64,000 nt of DNA from Mesorhizobium sp. B2-4-15 (GTDB lineage Bacteria; Pseudomonadota; Alphaproteobacteria; Rhizobiales; Rhizobiaceae). Shown one piece after another: positions 53,518 through 63,432 of the stretch; the stretch's first letter is position 1, and every line of letters begins with the position of its first letter. Location of the stretch: contig NZ_VFUZ01000009.1 of NCBI RefSeq assembly GCF_006658505.1, positions 1 to 64,000 of the forward strand, given 5' to 3'. The position numbers were made by a program, and so were the translations under genes. The notes under the pieces are model-generated. The model did no database searches. It was given only the letters and a program-made list of their open reading frames with translations, and had not been told where the DNA came from.

Positions 53518-53832
53518 ATGGTTGTTCCCTATGCATCTCCAACTGGACCGGTTCCTCAATCTTTTGCCCCTGCCTTAAGAATTCGACACCTGCTTTATCA
53601 AAGCCGCCTCTGGGGGCAAGCCGGCATCCTCGCCGGTCTTCTGTTCCGAATGAGCAATTTGCCGAAGGGTGAAGGCCATGAGCGCAAGTTCGTCAACGAC
53701 GCCTTGTTGTTCCTGCAGGCGCGGCAGCTGGGTGCAAGTCTGCTCACGGAAAACATTCGGGACTTCGACTTTCTTTCCCAACTCGTACCGACCGGGCGAA
53801 TTGTCGGGTACCGAATACCAGACGCGTCGTGA
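53518..53832 (+). pseudogene. C-terminal remnant of a PIN-domain (VapC-like) nuclease
   Basis: The last 75 residues follow a PIN-domain toxin of the kind found in rhizobia: GILAGLLFRMS, FVNDALLFLQARQLGASLL, TENIRDFDFLSQL, GRIVGYR, with two of the acidic residues. The part before about 53,600 has no PIN likeness and the first acidic motif is missing, so only the C-terminal half survives. No antitoxin gene is nearby. It lies at the end of the catabolic block. Confidence 0.6.
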
Positions 53833-54513
53833 TTCGCATGACTTGGGCGGCCTCAGAGCGTCGCGTCGTCTTCCGCCAAAATTCGGTTCACTCTTAAAAC
53901 CTGGATGCGGTTGAACCTTTCGCCGCATCATTGGCCGCTGAGTATGACAACCTCGTCAGTCTTCATTGTCCACCATCAGCGCGACCTCTTCGACTGACGC
54001 GATGCCGCAGTTGAGACACCGAAGGTTGCAATGACAATGAGGTTGAAGGCGTCGCTCAAGCGCCAGAGTTCGGGCTCGGTCTCATGGGTGCCGGTAGGCG
54101 CCGCCATGTGCCCTCCCCGATCATCAGCGGAGACTTCATATGTCGCACCACGATCTCCTGGGCCTCTCTGGCAGCGGAAACTCCTTCACCTGGATTGTCT
54201 AATCGACAGCGTTGAGCGGATGGCCTTCTAGATACGCTTCGGCGGGTCCAACGCGGTGGTGGCACTAATAATGTTAGCTTTTAGCCCTCCTGAAGGCGGC
54301 GACGGTGCGCCACAGACGTGGGGCTGCGGCGCAAAAAATGCACATGGCGTTCGGCAACTCCGTGGTAACGCGAAAGCTCGGACTGCTCCGATCTGTGATC
54401 GGCCATCCACGACCTTCCCTGTCGTGCCGACCAACATGCCCGGTCGTGGAACCTGTTCTTCATTCGGAACATTCTTTCCGTGAGAGGGACCTTGCCCTCA
54501 ATCCGAGGAACCG
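53833..54513. other. 680-bp stretch before ligD, mostly empty
   Basis: Apart from a possible 43-residue minus-strand gene at 53,976-54,107 I see no gene. The upstream region of ligD lies in the last 150 bp. On the minus strand a second frame reads HCHCNLRCLNCG and VEEVALMVDNED to a stop at about 53,955, so a decayed zinc-ribbon-like gene is possible. Confidence 0.35.
53976..54107 (-). CDS. possible very small protein, 43 aa
   Basis: ATG at 54107 is preceded by GGGGAGGG, a strong ribosome site. The product starts MAAPTGTHETEPELWRLSDA and contains FNLIVIATFGVST, a short hydrophobic segment. No family recognised. It overlaps another frame with CNLRCLNCG, so one of the two may be the remains of a longer gene. 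Confidence 0.3.
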   Translation of the reverse strand: MAAPTGTHETEPELWRLSDAFNLIVIATFGVSTAASRQSKRSR

Positions 54514-57159
54514 ATGGCGACCGACAAGCTCTCAAGGTATAAGGCCAAACGCGACTTCGAACTCTCGCAGGAACCGAGCGGCCAGGAAGCGATCAAACCT
54601 GCTAACCGTCGGCGCTTCGTCATCCAGAAGCATGATGCCACGCGGCTGCACTATGATCTGAGACTGGAGCTCGACGGCGTCTTCAAATCCTGGGCCGTCA
54701 CCCGAGGCCCCTCGCTCAATCCGCACGACAAGCGTCTTGCCGTGGAGGTGGAGGATCACCCACTCGACTATGGCGATTTCGAAGGGACTATTCCAAAGGG
54801 GCAGTATGGCGGCGGAACGGTGATGCTCTGGGACCGCGGCTATTGGGAGCCGGAGGGAAAGAAGACCCCCGAGCAGGCGCTGGCGAAGGGAGATTTCAAA
54901 TTCACGCTCGACGGAGAGCGGCTGCATGGCGGTTTTGTTCTGGTCCGGATGGCCAACGACCGGGAGCGGAGCAAACGCGCCAACTGGCTGCTGATCAAGC
55001 ATTGCGATGAATTCGCTGTCGAGGACAACGGCGGCGCGGTTCTGGAAGAGAACGAGACCTCTGTCGCCTCCGGCCGCAGCATGGAGGCGATTGCTTCCGG
55101 CAAAGGCCGCAAGCCCAAGCCGTTCATGCTGCAGGCCAGCAAGGTGGAGGCCGATGCCGTCTGGGACAGTCGCAAAGGGCTTGCGGCCGAGGAGCGGAAA
55201 GCGAAAGGTCGCGGAAAAAGGAAGCCGGATACGGCCAGCGCTGCCGATCTGCCCGATTTCATCGCACCACAGCTTTGCGAGACGCTTGCGCGGCCGCCCT
55301 CCGGAAGCGGCTGGCTGCACGAGATAAAATTCGACGGTTACCGCATCCAGATGCGCGTGCTGAACGGCGAAGCCACGTTGAAGACCCGCAAGGGTCTCGA
55401 CTGGACGGCCAAATATGCTGCCATTGCGCGTTCGGCCGGCGAGCTCCCGGACGCGATCATAGATGGCGAGATCTGCGCGCTTGACGAGAACGGCGCCCCC
55501 GACTTTGCCGCCCTGCAGGCTGCCCTTTCCGAAGGGAAGACAAATGCGCTGGTTTATTTCGCGTTTGATTTTTTATTCAAAGGCGGTGAGGACCTGCGCA
55601 TTTTGCCCCTGAGTGAACGCAAGGCGCGATTGCAGCAATTTCTTTCCGATGCTGGCGAGGATGATCGCATCCGTTTCGTGGAGCACTTCGAGACGGGTGG
55701 CGAGGCAGTTCTGCGCTCGGCCTGTCGCTTGTCGCTCGAAGGGATAATCTCGAAACGCGCCGACGCGCCCTACGTTTCCGGCCGCACGGAGGCCTGGGCA
55801 AAATCGAAGTGCCGTGCCGGCCACGAGGTGGTGATCGGAGGCTATTCGACGACCAACGGCACCTTCCGGTCACTTCTGGTCGGGGTCAACCGCGGTGACC
55901 ACTTCGTCTATGTCGGTCGCGTCGGCACTGGCTACGGCGCCGAAAAGGTCAAAACCCTGTTGCCAAAGCTGAAGGCAGTCGAGGCCACGAAGTCACCGTT
56001 TACCGGGATCGGCGCGCCGAAGAAGGAGGCTGGCGTCGTCTGGCTCAAGCCGGAACTCGTCGCGGAAATCGAGTTCGCCGGCTGGACCTCGGACGGGCTC
56101 GTTCGTCAGGCGGCATTCAAGGGGTTGCGTGAGGACAAACCCGCCGCCGAGGTCGAGGCCGAGAATGCCGCGTCGCCGGCAAAGACGGAGGTGCCGGAAC
56201 CGGCCGCGCCGACGACGTCGAAATCTCCCCATCGCGGCGGCAAGGTCAACGTCATGGGCGTGCTGATCTCGAACCCGGACAAACCGCTGTGGCCCGATGC
56301 CGACGATGGCCGGCCCGTGACCAAGGAAGACCTTGCCCGCTATTATGAGGCCGTCGGCCCCTGGCTGATCGAGCACATCCGCGGACGGCCGTGCTCGATT
56401 ATTCGGGCGCCCGATGGAATCGGCGGCGAGCAGTTCTTCCAGCGCCATGCCATGCCGGGGACCTCCAACCTCCTGGAACTGGTGCAAGTGTTCGGCGATA
56501 AGAAGCCTTACCTGCAGATCGACCGGGTCGAAGGTTTGGCCGCCGTGGCACAGATCGGCGCACTTGAGCTGCACCCTTGGAATTGCGAGCCGCAGCATCC
56601 GGAGGTCCCGGGTCGGCTGGTCTTCGATCTCGATCCGGGTCCAGACGTTCCGTTTTCGACTGTCGTACAAGCGGCGAGGGAAATGCGAGAGCGCTTGGAC
56701 AATCTGGGGCTCGTTAGCTTCTGCAAGACGACCGGCGGAAAGGGACTGCATGTCGTGACGCCGCTGGCGGTCGCCAAGCGCAGCAAGCTCACCTGGCCGC
56801 AGGCAAAGGGCTTTGCGCATGACGTCTGCCTGGGCATGGCGCGCGACAATCCGGACCTGTATCTGATCAAGATGGCGAAGAGCCACCGCCACGGTCGCAT
56901 CTTTCTTGACTATCTGCGCAACGATCGCATGGCGACGGCGGTTGCCCCGCTTTCACCTCGCGCGCGGTCTGGCGCGACCGTGTCTATGCCGCTCACCTGG
57001 ACCCAGGTCAAAACCGATCTTGACCCGAAGCGCTTTACGCTACGGACCGTGCCTGGGTTGCTCTCGAAAAGCGCGGCGTGGAAAGATTATGAAAACGGGC
57101 ATCGCTCGCTGGAGGCCGCGATCAAGCAGCTCGCACGCACGATGAAGCAGGCGGCCTGA
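54514..57159 (+). CDS. ligD: multidomain DNA ligase D of bacterial NHEJ, 881 aa
   Basis: Domain order PE-LIG-POL, as in rhizobial and Pseudomonas LigD. Phosphoesterase, about 40-150: [20 protein letters not shown] in part and [14 protein letters not shown]. Ligase, about 245-540: adenylation motif EIKFDGYR with Lys272, then [30 protein letters not shown] and VGRVGTGYG. Polymerase/primase, about 579-881: [14 protein letters not shown] and the metal site [13 protein letters not shown] at about 700. It processes ends, fills in and seals double-strand breaks with Ku. ATG follows AGGAACC. It is convergent with two ku genes, and a broken ligase lies between. Confidence 0.95.
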   Translation: MATDKLSRYKAKRDFELSQEPSGQEAIKPANRRRFVIQKHDATRLHYDLRLELDGVFKSWAVTRGPSLNPHDKRLAVEVEDHPLDYGDFEGTIPKGQYGGGTVMLWDRGYWEPEGKKTPEQALAKGDFKFTLDGERLHGGFVLVRMANDRERSKRANWLLIKHCDEFAVEDNGGAVLEENETSVASGRSMEAIASGKGRKPKPFMLQASKVEADAVWDSRKGLAAEERKAKGRGKRKPDTASAADLPDFIAPQLCETLARPPSGSGWLHEIKFDGYRIQMRVLNGEATLKTRKGLDWTAKYAAIARSAGELPDAIIDGEICALDENGAPDFAALQAALSEGKTNALVYFAFDFLFKGGEDLRILPLSERKARLQQFLSDAGEDDRIRFVEHFETGGEAVLRSACRLSLEGIISKRADAPYVSGRTEAWAKSKCRAGHEVVIGGYSTTNGTFRSLLVGVNRGDHFVYVGRVGTGYGAEKVKTLLPKLKAVEATKSPFTGIGAPKKEAGVVWLKPELVAEIEFAGWTSDGLVRQAAFKGLREDKPAAEVEAENAASPAKTEVPEPAAPTTSKSPHRGGKVNVMGVLISNPDKPLWPDADDGRPVTKEDLARYYEAVGPWLIEHIRGRPCSIIRAPDGIGGEQFFQRHAMPGTSNLLELVQVFGDKKPYLQIDRVEGLAAVAQIGALELHPWNCEPQHPEVPGRLVFDLDPGPDVPFSTVVQAAREMRERLDNLGLVSFCKTTGGKGLHVVTPLAVAKRSKLTWPQAKGFAHDVCLGMARDNPDLYLIKMAKSHRHGRIFLDYLRNDRMATAVAPLSPRARSGATVSMPLTWTQVKTDLDPKRFTLRTVPGLLSKSAAWKDYENGHRSLEAAIKQLARTMKQAA

Positions 57160-57177
57160 TCAGATTTTGCGATCGCT

Positions 57178-57450
57178 CACCTCCAAACCGCGGCATTGTC
57201 CTGGAGCTCGCGCAGTCCTTATACGAGGCGTGACGCAGTTTGCCATCCTTGCTCGAGCCGCGAATTCGATCTCGGCGATCAGCGTTGGCTGAGCGAAAAC
57301 GAGGTTCCTGCCCTTTAACGGCACGGCTGGCGTTCGCGTCCGCGGTTTGTCAAACGCGTCGGGAAAAAGGCGGCATCCTCCCGATTGAAGCCGGTCCCGA
57401 CAGAGCCGACGTGGACCCAGGCATGTGCCTTCGGTCACGTTGGTGTTCAC
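57178..57450 (-). pseudogene. remnant of a second ATP-dependent DNA ligase, frameshifted twice or more
   Basis: Minus-strand frames read in order AWVHVGSVGTGFNRED, then in another frame CRLFPDAFDKPRTRTPAVPL and GRNLVFAQPTLIAEIEFA, then SKDGKLRHASYK, then LRELQDNAAVWR and a stop at 57,178. These are consecutive C-terminal ligase motifs (VGSVGTGF, EP.LVAEIEF, LRHASYKGLRE). The frame changes mark a decayed gene; only the OB-fold end is left. It lies between ligD and ku, suggesting that a ku-linked second ligase has been lost. Confidence 0.8.
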
Positions 57451-57519
57451 GACGTGCCCGGATCGCCGGGTCAGCTGGCGCGCGAGCAGCGGGGCGGCCG
57501 GTTTGCACGATCGCCCGCT

Positions 57520-58329
57520 TTAGCGTTTGGGCGGACGGTTCTCGGCCTCGACGGACTTGCGCAGGGCGTCCATGATGTTGATGACGTTATTGGGCGTGGC
57601 CTTCGGCTCGGCGCCTTTGGTCTTTGCCGGCCGTTTTGTTTTCTTGCGCTTGGACTCGATGATTTCCAGCAATTTGTTCTGAACGGGATCCGACACCAGC
57701 TTGCTGTCCCAATGGCGTGTCTGTTTCTTGATGAACTGCTGGATGAGCGGCATCATCTGGGAATCGGATTTCGCATTGTCGATATCGCCGAAATATGCGT
57801 TTTCGTCGCGGACCTCATCGCCGTAGCGCAGCGTCCACAACACGATCCCTTTGTCACGCGGTTCGAGCATGACCGCGCGTTCGCGACGTGAGATCACCAG
57901 CCTGGAGATGCCGACCATGTCTTCCGCAGCCATGGCATCACGGATGACCGAGAACGCTTCCTCACCAACCGCATCGTTGGGCGACAGATAGTAAGGGGTA
58001 TCGAGCCAGATCCATTCGATGGAATCGCGCGGGGAAAAGACGTCGATATCGATGGTCTTGGTGCTGTCGAGGGCGACATTTTCGAGTTCCTCGTCTTCGA
58101 GGATGATGTAGTCGTTCTCGCCGCGCTGGTAGCCTTTGACCTCGTCTTCCTCCCTGACTTCCTTGCCGGTGACGGCATCGACGTAGTGGCTCACGACGCG
58201 ATTATTGGTTTTGCGGTTGAGCGTATGGAAGCGGACTTTCTCGCTTTCCGAGGTCGCCGGCATCATCTGCACGGGGCAGGTAACTAGCGAGAGCTTCAGG
58301 TAGCCTTTCCAATAGGGACGCACCGCCAT
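57520..58329 (-). CDS. ku: Ku protein of bacterial NHEJ, 269 aa
   Basis: Ku core: RPYWKGYLKLSLVTCPVQMM, VRFHTLNRKTNNRV, GYQRGENDYIILEDEELENV, DIDVFSPRDSIEWIWLDTPYYL. The C-terminal tail is Lys-rich (KRKKTKRPAKTKG), as in proteins that bind DNA and recruit LigD. ATG follows GGAGGAG. It is 15 bp downstream of the second ku gene and in one transcript with it. The protein forms a ring on broken DNA ends. Confidence 0.95.
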   Translation of the reverse strand: MAVRPYWKGYLKLSLVTCPVQMMPATSESEKVRFHTLNRKTNNRVVSHYVDAVTGKEVREEDEVKGYQRGENDYIILEDEELENVALDSTKTIDIDVFSPRDSIEWIWLDTPYYLSPNDAVGEEAFSVIRDAMAAEDMVGISRLVISRRERAVMLEPRDKGIVLWTLRYGDEVRDENAYFGDIDNAKSDSQMMPLIQQFIKKQTRHWDSKLVSDPVQNKLLEIIESKRKKTKRPAKTKGAEPKATPNNVINIMDALRKSVEAENRPPKR

Positions 58330-58344
58330 GTCGTTCTCCTCCGA

Positions 58345-59208
58345 TCAGGCTGCGCGTTTCGAGCTGGCCGCCCGCTTCGGCGGCTTCGCGCCCGCGTTGC
58401 TCTCCGCGGCGGCGCGTTTCGGCTTCTCGCTCGATCCCAAACCGGCGCTCTGACGCAGGGCCTGCAGAAGATCGCTCGGCTTCGATGGCGCCGGCGCCTT
58501 TTTCTTCGGCAATGCCTTGCCCTCGATCTTCGCCTTGACGAGTTCGGCGACCGCTGCGTCATAACGGTCATCGAAGCTCTTCGCGTCGAACGAACCCTTC
58601 TTGGTGTTGATGATGTGCTTGGCGAGATCGAGCATCTCGCCCTCGATCTTCATTTCCGGGATGTCGTCGAAGGCTTCCTTTGCCGAGCGTACCTCATAAT
58701 CGAAGTTCAAAGTCGTGCCGATCAGGCCATTGCCGTGCGGGCGGATCAACACGGTGCGCAGCCGCCGGAACAGAACGGTTCGTGCTAGCGCGGCGACCTT
58801 CGCCTGCCGCATGCCGTCGCGCAGCAGCCGGAAGGCGTCGGCGCCCATTCTGTCCGGCGCAAGGTAGTACGGCCTGTCGAAATAGACGTCGTCGATCTCG
58901 TCGCAGGGAACGAACGCTTCGACCTTGAGGGTTTTGTCGCTCTCGGGGACCGCCGCCGCGATTTCCTCCGGTTCAAGCACGACGTAGTCGCCGTTCTCGA
59001 TCTCGTATCCCTTGACCTGATCGTCCCGCCCGACCGGATCGCCGGTCTCGCTGTCGACGAATTCGCGGCGAACGCGGTTGCCGGTCGCACGATTGAGTGT
59101 GTTGAAGGCGATGCGCTCGGAAGAGGATGCGGCCGTGTACAACGCTACCGCACAGGCGACTTCTCCGAACTTGATGAAACCCTTCCAGTTTGCTCGCGCC
59201 GCAACCAT
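58345..59208 (-). CDS. ku: second Ku protein, 287 aa
   Basis: Ku core: ANWKGFIKFGEVACAVALY, IAFNTLNRATGNRVRREFVD, GYEIENGDYVVLEPEEIAAA, VYFDRPYYLAPDRMG. It is clearly diverged from the first Ku and has a long basic, alanine-rich tail (KPKRAAAESNAGAKPPKRAA). Paired Ku genes may form heterodimers or serve different conditions, as shown in Sinorhizobium. Start at 59208 with GGAG upstream; a 21-base longer frame is less likely. First gene of the ku unit. Confidence 0.93.
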   Translation of the reverse strand: MVAARANWKGFIKFGEVACAVALYTAASSSERIAFNTLNRATGNRVRREFVDSETGDPVGRDDQVKGYEIENGDYVVLEPEEIAAAVPESDKTLKVEAFVPCDEIDDVYFDRPYYLAPDRMGADAFRLLRDGMRQAKVAALARTVLFRRLRTVLIRPHGNGLIGTTLNFDYEVRSAKEAFDDIPEMKIEGEMLDLAKHIINTKKGSFDAKSFDDRYDAAVAELVKAKIEGKALPKKKAPAPSKPSDLLQALRQSAGLGSSEKPKRAAAESNAGAKPPKRAASSKRAA

Positions 59209-59736
59209 CGTACTCGCGCTCCGACACAACCTACGCGAGTCAGTAAAGCGACTGCCGTGCCAATTGTTCCGGCTTGAAAAAGAATCTGTTTCAAGGGGTT
59301 AGGCGCGGCCCGATGCATTGGCCCATCTGACACAAACGCGCCCCCCGCTGAGGGTTCTTATGGCAGGGCACCGGAAAGACGTCTGCGCCGATGCTGCCGT
59401 GTTGACCCGTTCAGGATCTTGGCCAATTAAAAGGCTCACCGTCAATCGCAGCGCACGCCGCTGATCGGCGGCAAGTTTTTGGCCTCGGCGTTGGCCGCGG
59501 CAGAAAGCATCGCCAGAAGCGACTTCGACTGAATGCCCGGTGTTCCACCCCCCGCACGATGTCGAACGAGCAGAGCTTGAGATCGAGACAATACCGCCGG
59601 GCCGGACAGTCGGACGGACCTACCGGGGTCCCTATCCCGATCCCCTCGGCCACGGAAAGTCGGTAAGCCGTTTCAGCGATTCAGACCCGATCCAATCAAT
59701 CCATCAAATGCCGGGACTAAACACCTAGGCTTGGAT
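59209..59736. other. 528-bp stretch upstream of ku, nothing recognised
   Basis: It contains the promoter side of the ku operon and the 3' side of the methyltransferase gene. Open frames on the minus strand (to 59,653) are Arg/Pro-rich and without family likeness. No T-run hairpin found. Confidence 0.45.
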
Positions 59737-60357
59737 CTACAGAGCCTTCCTGGCGAACGCCCAGACCATCAGCGGATATTCCTCGTCGTTGCTTAGATCG
59801 CGCCACAGGCCGTAGGCGCGTACGGGGCCGCCTATATGGGCCCTGGCGCAAGCCTTGTTGCCCCAGCCATCGACCTTGACGTTGGCTTCGGGGAAGCCGC
59901 CTTCGACCATCAGCTGCTTCAGGCCGGCGGGGGTCCATCTGCTGTAGTCGTGGGGCCTGGCGTGCACCCGGAACAGGAAGGGTGTCGCCACCATCGCCCA
60001 GCCGCCGGGTCTGGTCATGGCGTGGATATTTTGTGCCGCCGCCAGCGGCCGCCGCACATGTTCCAGCACCTGGTCGGCGATGACGATGGAATATTGCTCC
60101 TCGGTGCGGTCCTTGCAGATGTCGAAATCGGGGAAATCGACCGACCGGTAGTTCGGACACATCGCTCGCCAGTATCGGTTCCAGCCGGGCGAAATCTCAA
60201 TAACGTCCGAGGCCTTGCGGTTTGCCGCTTCAAGGAAGAGCGTGAAGGCCTCGATCTGGCGGATACGCAGCCAGTTGCGGGAATCATAACCAAGCAGACG
60301 CTTTGCAAGATGTTTGCTTCGGCTCGCTAAGGCGCCGGCAAGGCTCATCGTGGTCAT
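59737..60357 (-). CDS. class I SAM-dependent methyltransferase, 206 aa
   Basis: The motif I position reads DVIEISPGWNRYWRAM, followed by SVDFPDFDICKD, then SIVIADQVLEHVRRPLAAA and IHAMTRPGGWAMVATPF, which is the methyltransferase-11 pattern with motifs II and III. Substrate unknown; proteins of this layout often modify sugars or small molecules. ATG at 60357 follows AGGAGGG. No transport or sugar genes are adjacent. Confidence 0.82.
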   Translation of the reverse strand: MTTMSLAGALASRSKHLAKRLLGYDSRNWLRIRQIEAFTLFLEAANRKASDVIEISPGWNRYWRAMCPNYRSVDFPDFDICKDRTEEQYSIVIADQVLEHVRRPLAAAQNIHAMTRPGGWAMVATPFLFRVHARPHDYSRWTPAGLKQLMVEGGFPEANVKVDGWGNKACARAHIGGPVRAYGLWRDLSNDEEYPLMVWAFARKAL

Positions 60358-60423
60358 TTCGACCCTCCTTTGCCCGCCGTATCAGCCCTATAGCACCGTC
60401 AAATGCGCAAAAGATGACATCGC

Positions 60424-60450
60424 CCCTTCTCCCGCAACAAGGGAGAAGGG
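60424..60450. repeat. palindromic intergenic repeat, CCCTTCTCCC type
   Basis: CCCTTCTCCC, seven bases, GGGAGAAGGG: a perfect ten-base stem. Repeats with this arm are frequent between genes in rhizobia. No T-run follows on either strand. Confidence 0.6.
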
Positions 60451-60472
60451 AAAACCGGTGGTGTCGTCTCGC

Positions 60473-60793
60473 TCAATAATTGCCGTTGTAGTAGCGGTCG
60501 TCACAGGGCGCGGTGTAGATGCGGCCGTAGCGGTCCTGGTAGCGGCAGAGTTGCTGACCGCGCGGCTCCTGCGGGGTGGTGGCCGAGCCGACGACAGCGC
60601 CGAGCAAGGCACCGCTAGCTGCGCCGATCACCGTGCTCTTGGTGTTGCCGCCGATCGCCTGGCCGACGAGCGCGCCGCCGGCGCCACCGAGCAGGGCACC
60701 GGTGGTGGCCCGCTGCTGGCCTTCGGTCTGCGACTGGCAGCCGGCGACGGCCGCGGCCAGAAGCACGGCGGCTATGGCTTTGTAAAAGGTCAT
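60473..60793 (-). CDS. glycine-zipper outer-membrane lipoprotein, 106 aa
   Basis: Lipoprotein signal with lipobox AAAVAGC (Cys19), then a glycine-zipper pair (TGALLGGAGGALVGQAIGG and GAASGALLGAVVGSATT) and a C-terminal part with two cysteines (LCRYQDRYGRIY, APCDDRYY). Such proteins insert in or stabilise the outer membrane and are stress linked. A single gene; AAGGGAGACTTCAC lies before the ATG. Confidence 0.88.
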   Translation of the reverse strand: MTFYKAIAAVLLAAAVAGCQSQTEGQQRATTGALLGGAGGALVGQAIGGNTKSTVIGAASGALLGAVVGSATTPQEPRGQQLCRYQDRYGRIYTAPCDDRYYNGNY

Positions 60794-61039
60794 GTGAAGT
60801 CTCCCTTAAAGGTCTGAAATCCCTATCGATCGTCCCGTGCGGCCGCAATACGGCGGAACGGGGGCGTGTTTCGTCACGATATAAGACATGGTTTCTCGCT
60901 GGTTGAATGTTTCGTCCCGAGCCGCTTATCGTCGTCACAACAACCCATTCGATACAAACTGTCGGGTTGTCCGTAACCTGACGGCAGGTTGAAGCTGGTC
61001 ATATAGTACAGACCGACGTCGCTGCGGGCACGAGAAACT

Positions 61040-62605
61040 ATGGGTAAAGATGCGAGCGTTCCGAAGGCCTCCGCATTCAAGCCGAAAACCCGCGCGGCGC
61101 AGTACGTACGCATGTCAACCGACCTGCAGACCTATTCTATTGCGAACCAGAAAGACGCGATCGATGCATATGCCGAGATCATGGGCTACGACATCGTCGC
61201 CACCTATGAGGACGCCGGCAAAAGCGGCTTAAGGATTGGGGGGCGAGTCGGGTTACAGCGCCTCCTGGCCGACATTGAAACAGGACGCGCGGATTTCAAA
61301 ACCGTCATTGTCTACGACGTCAGCCGCTGGGGCCGGTTTCAAAACATCGATGAAAGCGCTTCCTATGAATATCGATGCCAGATCGCAGGCGTGCGGATCG
61401 AATATTGCGCGGAGCAGTTCGTCAATGACGGCAGCATCGGCTCCGATGTGCTCAAGGCCATCAAGCGCAGCATGGCGGCCGAGCAAAGCCGGATGCTCTC
61501 GCAGAAAGTTTTCATTGGCCAATGCAGGTTGGTTCGGATGGGTTTTTGGCAGGGCGGAATTCCCGGCCTCGGTCTCAGACGCCTGCTGCTGGATAAAGCG
61601 GGGCAGCCAAAGGCCATCCTTGCGCACCACGAATATAAGTGCCTACAGACGGACCGGGTCATCCTGGTACCTGGACCACCGGAAGAGATCGCTGTTGTAC
61701 GGTCGATATTCAATCAGTTCGTGAAGGGCCGCAAGACACAGCTCGAGATCGCAAGGCTGCTCAACAACCGTGGAACTGTGACGGATCTGAGCAAGGCCTG
61801 GACGCGGGAATCGGTACACCACATCATCACCTGCGAGAAGTACATCGGCCACAACGTCTGGGGTCGAGGCTCATGCAAGCTCAGTCGGACACGTATAAGC
61901 AATCCGCCATCTCAATGGGCGCGAAAAGACGATGCTTTCGAAGCCATTGTCGAGAAAAAGCTGTTCAACCGTGCGCAAGCCCTGGTGAAATCCCAATCTG
62001 TTCTCATGAGCAAGGAGCAGATGTTGACAGCTCTGTCCAAACTTCTTGAAAGGCGCGGAAAATTGTCCCGCGCCATCATAGACGCCGCGCCGGAATGTCC
62101 GCCGGCTGACCGATACAACAAGCGTTTTGGCGGTCTTCTGGGCACCTACCGAATGATCGGATATGTGCCACGTCGGGAGGTCGCATTCTTCGACGCCAAC
62201 AAGCGCCTTCGAGCGATGCGGGCGAGCATGATCAACGGACTTCTCGCTGCAATAGACAATGCGGGTGGTCAGGCTGTGTATGACAGCGAAGAAAATCTCG
62301 TCATCATCAACGGCGAGGTTACGATTGCGATGGCAATGGCGCGCTGCCATGCAACAGCCTATGGCTATCCGCGATGGGTCACAGGTGTCGAACGAAAGCC
62401 CGCCCCCGACATCTGTGTTTTCATTCGCATGAATCCGGACAACGAGACAGTCAAGGATTACCTGATCGCTCCCACCACTGAGGTGAAATATCTGGAAGAG
62501 GGGATGGCGGCGAACAATGGAACAAGGGTCGACGCCTTCCTTTTTGCATCGCTTGGGCCGCTCGTCGCGCTGGCTGAGCGAGCGGCGGTCGGGGAGTTGC
62601 GATAG
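61040..62605 (+). CDS. large serine recombinase, 521 aa
   Basis: Resolvase N-terminal domain with the nucleophilic Ser in AQYVRMSTDLQ, then SIANQKDAIDAYAEIMGYDI, TVIVYDVSRWGRFQNID and AAEQSRMLSQKV; then a recombinase domain (about 180-300) with LLNNRGTVTDLSKAWTRESV and CEKYIGHNVWGRG. There is no clear zinc-ribbon cysteine set after it. It cuts and rejoins DNA at short sites; in rhizobia such enzymes mark integrative elements. Its TAG overlaps the GTG of the following gene, so both are one unit. No attachment repeats were found in the window. Confidence 0.9.
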   Translation: MGKDASVPKASAFKPKTRAAQYVRMSTDLQTYSIANQKDAIDAYAEIMGYDIVATYEDAGKSGLRIGGRVGLQRLLADIETGRADFKTVIVYDVSRWGRFQNIDESASYEYRCQIAGVRIEYCAEQFVNDGSIGSDVLKAIKRSMAAEQSRMLSQKVFIGQCRLVRMGFWQGGIPGLGLRRLLLDKAGQPKAILAHHEYKCLQTDRVILVPGPPEEIAVVRSIFNQFVKGRKTQLEIARLLNNRGTVTDLSKAWTRESVHHIITCEKYIGHNVWGRGSCKLSRTRISNPPSQWARKDDAFEAIVEKKLFNRAQALVKSQSVLMSKEQMLTALSKLLERRGKLSRAIIDAAPECPPADRYNKRFGGLLGTYRMIGYVPRREVAFFDANKRLRAMRASMINGLLAAIDNAGGQAVYDSEENLVIINGEVTIAMAMARCHATAYGYPRWVTGVERKPAPDICVFIRMNPDNETVKDYLIAPTTEVKYLEEGMAANNGTRVDAFLFASLGPLVALAERAAVGELR

Positions 62606-63432
62606 TGGTTTGGGTATCGAGCCTCGAAATGTTAAAAAACAGCCAAGGAAGGCACACTAAACTGGCGGATGGACGCCCAGAAGAGCCGGTTGCCGCTTTC
62701 CCCACCCCACGTTTCCTGAAAATATACGAGGGTGAATGCAAAAGGAAGCGTGCCTTCATTCGTGAGGGCGACTTGATGCGGCGTAGCATCGGTAAGATTG
62801 CCATAACGCTTCGACCCTTAGTGGCAGACCAGCGATTCCGTGAGCTGCTTCTTGCGGAAAATCTGGCGACATTGCCAAGAACGCTGGCCATCAGAATTAT
62901 GCATGACGAGCACGATATGACGAATTCGATCGCTGTTTATCGGCCCGTCGCCGGTGCTGTCGGCGGCAGCAAGCTTGTCGGCGGCATTACCCCAGAGGTG
63001 GTTGAGCTGTTCCAGAACTGCTGTCTGCCGCCCAAAATTTTTGGCGTGCTGCGAAGGCTGGCTCCTGCCCGACAGCTCGAAGTCGCCAAGCTTATGGTTG
63101 CCATGAACAGGGTAACCTACAACTATGCGAAGATGGCCTCGGCCTTGAGTTCACAGTCGCAGCTAGCCGATCCATCGAGCCCAGAACGGAGGTTCGCCCG
63201 CCTGACCGACGCGCAATTGGCAGCGTTGAAACGCCAATTCGCCAGTCTGTGCAACCGGTTTCGGAACACGATGGAGCAGTATGGAGCTCTTGCCCTTGAG
63301 CTTGTCGCAGCACGCGAATATCTCAAAGAGCTGATAAACAATGTGCGCGTCGTTCGCTATCTCGCGCAGAAATTCCCCGAGGCCCTTTCTGAATTTCAAA
63401 GGGCAACCGAGCCTAAACAACCAGATGGTTAG
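62605..63432 (+). CDS. RepB-family (PF07506-type) partition-like protein, 275 aa
   Basis: The region about 60-270 follows the C-terminal domain of rhizobial RepB partition proteins: LRPLVADQRFRELLLAENLA, GGITPEVVELFQNCCLPPKI, FGVLRRLAPARQLEVAKLMV, then LVAAREYLKELINNVRVVRY and LAQKFPEALSEFQR. The N-terminal 50 residues are too short for the usual ParB nuclease fold. GTG at 62605 follows GGGGAG and overlaps the recombinase stop. No RepA or RepC is nearby. It may direct the recombinase or bind its sites. Confidence 0.8.
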   Translation: MVWVSSLEMLKNSQGRHTKLADGRPEEPVAAFPTPRFLKIYEGECKRKRAFIREGDLMRRSIGKIAITLRPLVADQRFRELLLAENLATLPRTLAIRIMHDEHDMTNSIAVYRPVAGAVGGSKLVGGITPEVVELFQNCCLPPKIFGVLRRLAPARQLEVAKLMVAMNRVTYNYAKMASALSSQSQLADPSSPERRFARLTDAQLAALKRQFASLCNRFRNTMEQYGALALELVAAREYLKELINNVRVVRYLAQKFPEALSEFQRATEPKQPDG

